Source of the DNA: Oxytricha trifallax
Lineage: Eukaryota > Ciliophora > Spirotrichea > Sporadotrichida > Oxytrichidae
Length of the DNA stretch: 64,000 nt
Reading direction: 5' to 3'
NCBI GenBank assembly: GCA_000711775.1
Contig: ARYC01001530.1
Coordinates: 38,685-102,684 of the forward strand
Shown: positions 55,695 to 64,000 of the stretch, in pieces
Layout of the letters: every line of letters starts with the position of its first letter
Position numbering within the stretch: the stretch's first letter is position 1
The notes under the pieces: generated by a model
What the model was told of the DNA's origin: nothing
Seen by the model: the letters and a program-made list of their open reading frames with translations, nothing else
The model's database searches: none
Position numbers and translations under genes: made by a program

Positions 55695-58600
55695 TCAAAG
55701 CGCATTTTAGTTTTTAGGGGAATCATAAGTTGCAATTTCTCGATTAGTGACAAAGTTTATAGTTTGTTTACTTACTGCCTTTGATAAAAGCTCCTCATTT
55801 TTTAATTTGACATGTTGCAAAAACTTAATAATTAAAATATCTATAAATATATTAATATTACAAAAATATATCCTAAATAAATATTTTACCATCATTATAC
55901 CCTCTAATTAGAATAATAGTTTATCTCTAAATTTTGAATCTGGTTCCTTTGTGAAATCATTTATTAGTTTATGTCTTTCTATAGCTTTTATAAAAAAAAT
56001 TCTTAATTTTTTTTAACTTTTTATTCTAGTTTTTCTTTTTCTTTTCGTATCATTTCAAATATTGTTAATTTGATTATTATTTTTTCCTTTGACATCTTTC
56101 CAAATCCGAGACACAACTCTTGCATTCCTTATGTGGCGCTTTCAGATAGAGTTATGCTATTTAATAAATTTACTTGTTAACCCAATTTTTTAAATAAATG
56201 CTCACACATAAGCAAAAAAAATTACAACTAAAATTACTATATTTCTTTGATATTAAATATTCTCTAAAAAGTAGTATAGAAAGAACATTCATAAAACAAC
56301 AATGCTTTAAATTATATACAAACAGAAAACCAAAAGAATTCTAATAATAAATTAGATTATTTATTATTAAATTGATCTAATTCATTGTTATTTAATGAAT
56401 GCTAATTCTAAATTACTTTTAAGAGAATATTCACTATCAAAGAATTATTAATACTAAAATCTTTGAGGCATTTAAAACAATAGTAAATTATGCGTTAAAT
56501 GCCTATTTTTATCAATTAAAATAATCAAATGATTTTAATTTTGATGATCCCAATTTTTAATTTGTTTTTAATTATCAATTTTATTCTTTTTTTCGATTCC
56601 TTTAATAAATATAAAATTTGTTTTTGCTAAATTATTATCTTTTAATATTAACAATTATATAAATCAATAGCTTTTAATTATTTACATTAAAACTTAGAGA
56701 TAAGACTTCCAACTACGATTTGCTTAGTTCTCTTGATAATATAACTATTAATCATTTTGCCACTATTAAGTTAATTCATAAACAAAATTTCATCTAGTTG
56801 AACTCCTCTAGATTTAATTGTTTTTTAAGAATCTGTAGCCTAAAAATCTTATTATTACTAGGCTGTGTTGTTTTATTTATGGTATAAAAATAATATAAAT
56901 ATGTAATAAATAATAAAAATATTATAAGATTTTGAATTAATAATTAAATAAATTAAAACTGTAATTGCAATAATAGGAAGTTACGTACTTTTATTAATTT
57001 TAGTTTAGTTTATTGACCTCTGGCATTTCTGTCTTAAAGTAATCGAAGTCGTCATCACTATCTTATTTTTCATTTAAATTATAATTTTAATATATTATAA
57101 TTATTTTATTATAAATTTATACGATATTAAACGATCAATTTTTGAGAATTATACAATTTTGTCTATATTATTGTCTATAAAATATAACAAAAATATTTTT
57201 GAACATTTTTAAATAAAACATCATAATAATTTTTTAAACAAATTTTTATTTTGGAGAACTTTTATCATTTATTTATATAAATGATTAATCTTACTTTTTG
57301 ATTTCCTCTTATACAGTATCTAGTTTGTTTGTAACTTTATTAATGTTGAGGGTAACACCAGTATATCCATATAGTTTTGTGATTGATATAGTAAAATATA
57401 TTATTTAGAATTTTACAATTATTATGGAATTATAGAAAAGCAATACTTCAATAATATTATAATTTTAAAATAAAAATTATAATTAAGATAAAATGATTAC
57501 TAAAAGTACTGTTTAAGAATAAATATTTATAGTTATATAACATGTGGGAACTATCTAAGGACATTTATTTAATTTTACTAAAGAAAACACAAAAATGTTT
57601 ACTATTGATCACGAAATAACCGAGTATATTACAACTGATTAAATAAGAAGGCGATGTATTGAGCAAACATGGAACCATACCAAATGCTCGATAACAAAAA
57701 GCAGAACAATCTATAATATGATAATAAAATTATTCATATAAAAAGAGAAAAATAAAAATGATTGTGCTACAAAATAATTCATAAAAATATAGTTTAAACT
57801 AATAACTTTCATATAATAATTTGGTAATTTTTTGTCAAATTGAGAAATCAAAATATTACAATGAACAAATTTACATTAAAGTAAAAGAATGTAATGAAAT
57901 TATTTAGAAATTAAATTTATATCATAATAAACTTACAAATTTGAAAAAAAGATTTGTATCAAATAACTTTTTTTAAAAAAAGAGAAAGGATTAAGATTGT
58001 TATATATATATATATATGCAATAACTTTAAGAATAATACTTTTAAATGGGGTTAGGACTAGGATGGATTTTTTTAAATTATTTCTTAAGTTTTCAATATA
58101 TTTAAGATTCAAGTTAATGATTGTAAATTTATAACATCTAAAACTAAATATATTTAATAATATATAGTTGCTTCTTTTTTATGAGCTTCTGATCCATAAA
58201 TCTCCTCATTTAAGAAATTAAGAGGTAATAATACTTCTGGTTCTTTAACTTATTTCTTATTAGCTGACCCTTTAGCTTAAGTTATAGGCACTTTATTTTA
58301 GATTTTTGTTCCTTTTTTATTTAATTTTTATAATTTACATCATTTAAGAATTTCATTTTAATTATAAAATTAATATATTATGTTTCTGGTTTGTTTTGCT
58401 GTGCTATAGGAACTTTTGACATTGTCGAAGTTTTAGTTGTGTTCCCACTATTTCAAAATTTAAGTCAAGTTACATATTTGGGAAAACATATAAACAATAT
58501 AAATTTCTGACTATAAAATAATATATAATGCAATAGCATAGATGCTTAAAGTTTTTTGCTTTCTTTCTTCTTTAACAGTTTTAAGCTCAGATTAGACTTA

Positions 58601-59451
58601 TTTTTGTTTCTAGATCTCTATCTATACCATTTTGGAAATATTTTGCCCAAGTATATCTAGCAATCTACTATTGTGAATTACTTTAATAGATAAAACATTC
58701 TATAAATACATTTATCATTAGTTTAAATAAATTCTAGCATTTAATTAAAATAACCAAAGATTTTAAATGTATTTATAATTTAATACCATCTTTTACTGAT
58801 GGGTCGGTAATGTTGCTCTTTCTTGAGACATGTGAGCTTCCATCTTTACTCAATGATAAATCCTAGCTCCCTTGAATTTAAGAATACTCTCTGCTGAGCT
58901 TTTGCTGTATAAACTTTCCAGTATTTACAACAATAATTGGCAAAAGCAGATTAATATAAATATAAATCAAAGTGCATTTAATAACTCTGCTGTTTAAAAT
59001 TGGGAAATTAGATTATATTTAAGTTTAAAATATGGAGATTATAAATAAAGAATTTGAAATATTTAAGCATTCTAATTTGGCAGCTCTTCTTTATCACTTT
59101 CTATTATTCGATATAAAATTCAATATATTTCTAAGCCAAAATAAAATCAATATTTCCATTCAAAAGTGTGATAAATTAGAATTTATTACAATAAAACTCA
59201 GAAATTTGTGTCAATAATCGAACAAATACAATTTTTAGATTAGACTTTATAAAGATCCATATGTATCTAATTGGTAATTATATTTATTATTTCCCCTAAA
59301 AAATGCTCTTCAACAAATATTGATTGATATCGTATAATTTTATTTAGGAGCATTAATATTACTTAAGTTTTTTAACTAATATTTAATTTATCTAATTTGG
59401 TTGAGAAACAATATTTTATCCAGCTTGTCTTAAAGTTGATCTTGATTCCAT
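55695..59451 (-). CDS. Unknown coiled-coil-rich protein gene in about ten MDSs
   Basis: The ATG at 59451 gives MESRSTLRQAGQNIVSQ. Further minus-strand islands: 58930-58790 (SQIQGSQDLSLSKDGSSHVS), 58680-58550 (RLLDILGQNISKMVQIEIQK, then QKQVQSELKTVKEERKQKTL), 58450-58380 (TSTMSKVPIAQQNKPET), 58340-58160 (KKQVKEPEVLLPLNFLNEEI), 57350-57290 (TGVTLNINKVTNKLDTVQEE), 57075-57005 (DSDDDFDYFKTEMPEVNK), possibly 56880-56690, 56160-55910 (ESATQGMQELCLGFGKMSKE, then KEKEKLEQKVKKNQEFFLQK) and 55800-55695 (ELLSKAVSKQTINFVTNREI, ending at TGA 55695-55697). The Lys/Glu/Gln heptad-like composition suggests coiled coil. I do not recognise the family. The intervals are AT-rich IESs; pointers were not all worked out. 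Confidence 0.6.
56435..56560. mobile_element. Solo TBE terminal-repeat relic inside an IES
   Basis: TATGCGTTAAATGCC followed by TATTTTTATCAATTAAAAT resembles the right terminal repeats at 25.9, 47.7 and 54.4 kb. No TBE genes nearby. Confidence 0.45.
58001..58017. repeat. TA dinucleotide microsatellite
   Basis: About eight TA units. Confidence 0.8.
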
Positions 59452-59459
59452 GTTTTGAA

Positions 59460-60143
59460 GTGTGTCTGTAAATATACGAGGAATAGTTAGTGATATATTT
59501 ATAGATTTATTAAATACAAGTGTTTTTAAGTGGTTTATAAAAATAGTCAATAAATTGTTGAAATAATTAAGACTTTATCAGATTAGGAATAAATTTTAAC
59601 TACAGTTAAAAACTGTTACATTTTTACTTTATGAAAGTTTATCATTTAAATCAATATTTAAAATGAATATTCCAAAAAAAAATAACATTTACTAAATAAG
59701 AATTATAAATTAATATATGAATTATATTAAAATAAAAATTTTAGCTTAATTCAATATTAATATTCATATTTTATTTAAAACAAATATTATATAAAATAAC
59801 ATAAAGTGAAATCTAAAATAGTATAGGAGTATAAAAATTTAATACAATGAATTTAAATAAAATAAAATTTAAAAATTAAAGAAAATTTAAGGTTTATAAG
59901 ATTTTGTACTGTTTATGATAAAAATAAAATATTGGTTTCAACTATAGAATTCTGTTTTGTTATTAAAAAGTAAGAAAAATGTCTGTCCAAGATTCTAAAT
60001 TTACTACAACACATACTAAAAGATTATTAAAAAAAATTTTTAAAAAAATCAAATCATAATTTCTTATTATAAATTAATTATGGATCTTTTTAAGTTTATT
60101 TATATAGGATATTTGTATTGATTGATATTTTAATGAAATAAAT
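59460..60143. other. AT-rich DNA
   Basis: No supportable feature between the coiled-coil gene start and TBE G. Confidence 0.5.
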
Positions 60144-60289
60144 AATCAAAACCCCAAAGCTACTTAATTATATATTTTAATGATCTGATTCAAAGGGAAT
60201 AGCTCGTGCGGGTCTTATTGTTGCTAACAGAGGATTAATTCATTTTATTTAAATTTATGATATATTAATTGAATATAAATTGACTTTAA

Positions 60290-61680
60290 TCAAAATAATA
60301 TTATTTATTGAAAAGCCTGAATCGCTCTCTCCGGAAGCCGAAGAATGAATTTTAATTATTACCGAGGATAGTGAGGATCTTTTAAAATATCATCTAAACT
60401 TAACATCTAAGTTCTCCACATAGATCTAAATTTAAGTATTTAAGTTAAATAAATTTTATCACATCTATGAAGCAAATGTCTATACATCCCACTAAACTTA
60501 GCCATTTGTTCCACTTCTTTTTAATTGGGAAGTATCCAGGATTCTAAGAACCTTTGCTAAAGTTTCAATCGCTTATCTAAAAGCTCCATCTAAATGTTAA
60601 AACTACAATTATTGAAGGACAGAAGTATAGCATATAATATAAGTTTTCAAATATCTATGAACTTATACAAGATAGTGAATCTCCACAGCACCCTTTATCA
60701 TAACAAATAGCATATAATTTTTTAAATTAAGATATCCATAAAGATAAAAATAGTTTCTCAAAGTCGTTCAAAATTTCTTTAATCTTAGTGCGACTAATTT
60801 AACTAAATTAAATCCTAAAATGCTCCATTCTACTTAAGAAAGTATTTGCAATTCTTAAAGCTTCCCTTGAAACCATACATTTTTTAGCAAATTTATTTGA
60901 GATTTTCTTTCTTAATGAGATTATTAAAAAGATATACCTTATATACGAACTCATCAAACATTAAGAGTTTTGTCTTGATTGGAAGGCTTATATGCACGAT
61001 TTTTTTACAGTTGCTATGATTAATTGTATTTATTGGAGGTATTTAAAATAGACTCTCTCTCTATAAATAATTCTATTTTTGAAATTCAAAAATATTTAGA
61101 AACATGCTAAAATAATATTTCTTGTTGTTTAGTTAATAATTTCAATTCGTTTTTCTAATCCTTATAAGATTAAAAAGGATTAGATTTTCCTTCTTCTGAT
61201 TTAGATTTTGAGTATCTCGACCCTAAATCAAGTCTCACGGTGATGCTTTTGTGTATTTGCTACTTAACTTTAGCAGAACGTATATTTGATTTCATGCATG
61301 GGTGCGCTAATACTTACCTCCTAACTTATTACAAGGGAAATACACCTTTGCCTTAACATAATTTATTTATTTTAAGCGTCTTTTCAAACTCTATTTAGTT
61401 AAAAATTAGTTATCACAATATGGAAATTTATTTCTTTTTATTTTTCTAATAAAAGCTGTTCTTTTGCTTTGTAAATGTATTAAATTTATGTTTAACTTTT
61501 ATCTCTCCTCTTTACTTCTAGTTTATTCATACCAGGAAAATAGCTATGCAAATCTATGTGCTCTTAGCTATACAACCCTCTCAACATAAGTTTTTTCTTT
61601 ATATTTAGTGGAGCTAAAGTTTACCAATGATCATCCAACAGAAAGAGAAACTGATTTCCGATTTAAGTTAATCACAATGT
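60290..61680 (-). pseudogene. TBE 57 kD kinase, TBE G (decayed)
   Basis: The start region near 61680 matches TBE B (INLNRKSVSLSVG), but the ATG is now ATT. The C-terminal DNA gives LDDILKDPHYPRQQLKFILR, homologous to the YPRQSLEDIHEPLQRAKFK region of B. Multiple frameshifts between. Finger cysteines are not intact. Confidence 0.75.
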
Positions 61681-62241
61681 TTAAATTCAAATTTAGATTT
61701 CTATTTAAATTCAGTAATAACTTCCCTAATTATAGTTTTTCTTTTTGGGAGTTTGCCCTGCAGCAATAATGGTTGATTTTGAAGAGTAAGTGATCATATT
61801 TATACTTAGTTTAAAATTATAATTTTACTTTATTCATGCTTATATTTTTAATTTTTATCTAACCATAATAAAAATTAGGTTGGTAATAGTACCATTAGGT
61901 TTTGAACTATTTTTGCAACTTTTTCCAATATAAATTCATTAGTTTAAAATTATATATGAAGTAAGTTTTGGTACTATAAAATTTCTACCTATTAAAACAA
62001 AACGGTTTTAGTACCATTACTATTTAAATTTAAACAAATTTAATACTAATTTAATGGAACTAAATCGAAAAAATGGTGCTTAAACTCTAAAAGAATTTCA
62101 TCTTCTGTCAGATTTCTCCACTTATCTTTTTCAGGTTAACCTCCTATAAGATACCCAGATTTAATAGTAATATTTAAACAATAGGATTCATAACTATTCT
62201 TATTAAAATTTGATATTCAATAGCAGGAGAAGTGAACAAGG
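61681..62241. promoter_or_regulatory. TBE G promoter region with GGTACTAA-type repeats
   Basis: About 61880-62075 repeats TAGTACCATTAGGTTTT, TTTTAGTACCATTA and related units, the same motif type and position as in TBE B. Confidence 0.5.
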
Positions 62242-62985
62242 ATGGAAATCTATAAGTATTTTTTAATGAAGAAGGTTAAGGATCATGAGATGATATCAAT
62301 ATTCAGAAGCAAGGAAGATCTCAATCGATAACTCACTTAACAGGGTAAGCGTATAATGTATAAATAAGCAAATACTATAGTTGGTATAATTCTTCCAACA
62401 ATAGAATGTACCAAAATACCATTCTTAAAAGCCATACTTTGTGATGAGAAGAAACTTTAAACAAACAATGAGATTAATGATAGAGATACCAAACTACCCA
62501 GAGATTTCAATCACTGATCTTTACGAGGATGCTAAGTTTGATGAAGAATTGGAAGTTTACCTACCTGGAAACAGTTCTATTGCAAGATTCCAGAAAGGAG
62601 TTTCATCTTAGGTGTTCTTGAGATTTTAAGAGAGTGTTATCTCATAGACATAGTTAAAGAAGCTCATTAGAATGGCTACTCTGTTTTGCAGAGGATTAAA
62701 AGAAGCATGTTAATAGGTGAGACCTAGCTTGCTAAGCTTAAGAAGCATCCTTATTTTTCTAGTAAGCTTTGATTCATAACTTTCTAGGGAAGCCTGAAAC
62801 TGATATAATTTATATGAATGAACATGCAAATGTAAGCAGAGATAGAAAGTCTTAGTCTTTACATAAAGTAGCAGGAGACTTTTCTAGATGTTTAACACTA
62901 AGAGAATAAGTATGGGTCCAAGAAAGCCTTAAGAGGAAAAAGAAAGAGAACCCTAATCCTTATAAGAGCTCATTTAAAATGTAAA
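62242..62985 (+). pseudogene. TBE 22 kD protein gene, TBE G
   Basis: Starts MEIYKYFLMKKVKDHEMISI, then FRSKEDLNRQLTQQGKRIMY and ILPTIECTKIPFLKAILCDE. A frameshift near 62480 follows, then YPEISITDLYEDAKFDEELE and a second shift near 62575. The 26-nt intron (62762-62787) is intact and leads to RKPETDIIYMNEHANVSRDR plus KSQS, the same frame as the D extension. The end is approximate. Confidence 0.8.
62762..62787 (+). other. Putative 26-nt intron in TBE G 22 kD gene
   Basis: GTAAGCTTTG...ACTTTCTAG, 26 nt, differing from the TBE B copy at a single base. Confidence 0.65.
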
Positions 62986-62990
62986 CTTAT

Positions 62991-63789
62991 TCATTCGCTT
63001 CAATATAAAGCTTATCAATAAGCATTCATTCTTACTTATCTTGCAAAAATGTTGTCTTATCTTTACTACTTGATTTTCAGTTGCTTTGAATAAAAGCAAT
63101 TGTATCGATATGCAAGTCATGCATTAAATGATACAGCAGCAGTTTCTTGTAGTGAGTTTTGCTTTAACTCCAGTAAAGTTCAATTACATTAATTTTATGG
63201 GTTATAAGGAACGTTGTATACAGGAGTTATGTTTAACTCTTCATAAGCTTTCTTAGATTCCTTGTTCTTATGAACTGAGAGGTTATCAACAAACAGGATG
63301 ATCTCTTGGTTACTATACTTCTCTCTCAGCTTATGTAGGAACTCTATATACTACTCTCGCTTAATAGAGCGAGGGTGAATAACATAACTTTCTAAGCCTG
63401 AATCTTCACTTATACCAGCTAAAATTGCATGGGTGACTGCCTACACTTTTAATCATAGACTTCTTTATTATCATACTTCTTAAACCAAGACTTATTAATA
63501 AAGGTGTTGAAGGTGAATACAGCTTCATCAGCGTGTATGATCTTGATGTTATTAGTAATAGCTCTCTGCATTTAATCATAAATAAAGTTTAAATTATTAC
63601 TATAAAATGGCACTGTAAAATCAATCACTCTCTTCACTCTGTTGACAGTCTTGAAAGTAATACCATTTCTTCTATAAATGTTGGCTATAGTTTAAGGAGA
63701 GATGCACATGTCAGGAGACCTGCGATGAAACATTACAGCTAATTAGTCAAGAGGAAAATAAGCCCAATACTTTAATTTCTTAGAGTCAC
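62991..63789 (-). pseudogene. TBE 42 kD transposase, TBE G, truncated by insertion
   Basis: Minus strand from 63789: family sequence from the KYW region through IHADEAVFTFNTFINKSWFK (Asp 1), ILFVDNLSVHKNKE (Asp 2) and a changed third region (the intact NGIEFYWS is here near 63170-63190 with Asn/Leu changes and a frame shift). The stop is TGA at 62991-62993. The N-terminal third lies beyond the TBE H insertion. Confidence 0.82.
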
Positions 63790-63792
63790 AGT

Positions 63793-64000
63793 CAAAACCC
63801 CAAAACCCTTTCAGTAGTTTGATTGAGTTTTTGATTGATAAAAGTAGACTTTTAAGGCATACTTTATTAGGGTTTTTATAGGGTTTATGTAGGGGTTTTA
63901 TGTTTAAATATTAGTAATTTAAGTGAGTATATGCGAGGTTTGGGGTCAGTTTATGACAGCGAGTATATAGATTTATTGTTTAAGTTGCGTTATGGATGTG
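63793..64000 (+). mobile_element. TBE H, left end, inserted in the TBE G transposase
   Basis: Begins CAAAACCCCAAAACCCTTTC directly after AGT (63790-63792), an ANT-type target. The terminal repeat differs from A-D and G after the C4A4 units (GATTGATAAAAGTAGACTTT...GGCATACTTTATTAGGG) and defines a third family that is also seen in the relics at 24.5, 46.0 and 52.2 kb. Continues past the window. Confidence 0.9.
63931..64000 (+). CDS. TBE 42 kD transposase, TBE H (5' end only)
   Basis: The ATG at 63931 gives MRGLGSVYDSEYIDLLFKLR and YGC, open to the window end. The start position matches A and C. Whether the gene is intact cannot be seen. Confidence 0.88.
   Translation, partial: MRGLGSVYDSEYIDLLFKLRYGC

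Larger units (their letters stand above)
60147..63792 (-). mobile_element. TBE G (B-like family), interrupted by TBE H
   Basis: The left end is CAAAACCCCAAAGCTACTT after AAT (60144-60146). Order: kinase (-), 22 kD (+), transposase (-). Sequence and promoter motif are closest to TBE B. The transposase is cut at 63789-63792 by TBE H, so the rest of G should lie beyond the window. Confidence 0.88.

Noticed and set aside
1..64000. CRISPR arrays, rRNA, tRNA, bacterial operons
   Set aside because: I saw no regularly spaced repeat-spacer array, no tRNA-like cloverleaf or rRNA block, and the code and gene structure are eukaryotic ciliate.

Overview
The window looks like germline (micronuclear) DNA of a spirotrich ciliate of the Oxytricha/Sterkiella type. 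Three things support this. (1) Open frames appear only when TAA and TAG are read as Gln and TGA is the sole stop. (2) Genes are broken into coding islands (macronuclear-destined segments, MDSs) separated by AT-rich internal eliminated sequences (IESs) with short direct repeats (pointers) at the junctions; joining across the pointers restores the frame. (3) The window is full of telomere-bearing elements (TBEs), whose ends carry C4A4-like repeats and which encode a 42 kD DDE transposase, a 22 kD protein and a 57 kD zinc-finger/kinase protein. These features are seen in the sequence; the genus is an inference. All gene coordinates were read by eye, and MDS edges without a named pointer are good to tens of bases.

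Layout. 1-2.7 kb: an SCP/FCP1-like phosphatase gene with six IESs and one intron. 3.4-4.2 kb: minus-strand coding islands of another gene. 6.74-7.46 kb: a fold-back element with a target duplication. 9.8-18.1 kb: two nearly full TBEs (A and B) 106 bp apart. 18.4-26.0 kb: decayed TBE pieces mixed with MDS islands, including a minus-strand gene whose IES (pointer AGGA) holds a second fold-back element. 26.4-30.5 kb: TBE C, with the best preserved transposase. 32-34.8 kb: minus-strand islands. 34.85-42.65 kb: a 7.8 kb element that is not a TBE. It has ~130 bp inverted repeats and carries a SecA-like DEAD ATPase gene, an intact 526-codon gene of unknown function, and a 149-codon frame that starts inside the left repeat. 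43.2-45.9 kb: TBE D, with the kinase deleted. 46.0-47.8 kb: a plus-strand gene interleaved with a decayed TBE. 48.1-48.6 kb: a third fold-back. 49.1-52.0 kb: a split protein kinase gene (minus). 52.2-54.4 kb: a decayed TBE. 55.1-59.45 kb: two convergent split genes. 60.15-64 kb: TBE G, interrupted by TBE H at the window end.

How it fits together. The host genes would become usable only after the IESs and transposons are removed and the MDSs joined during macronuclear development. In Oxytricha the TBE transposase is known to take part in that process. Here almost every TBE gene has frameshifts or TGA codons, and several transposases have lost a catalytic Asp; element C keeps all three acidic residues. 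The strongest candidate for something undescribed is the 34.85-42.65 kb element. The second is a conserved 26-nt intron, with a C-terminal extension, in the TBE 22 kD gene.
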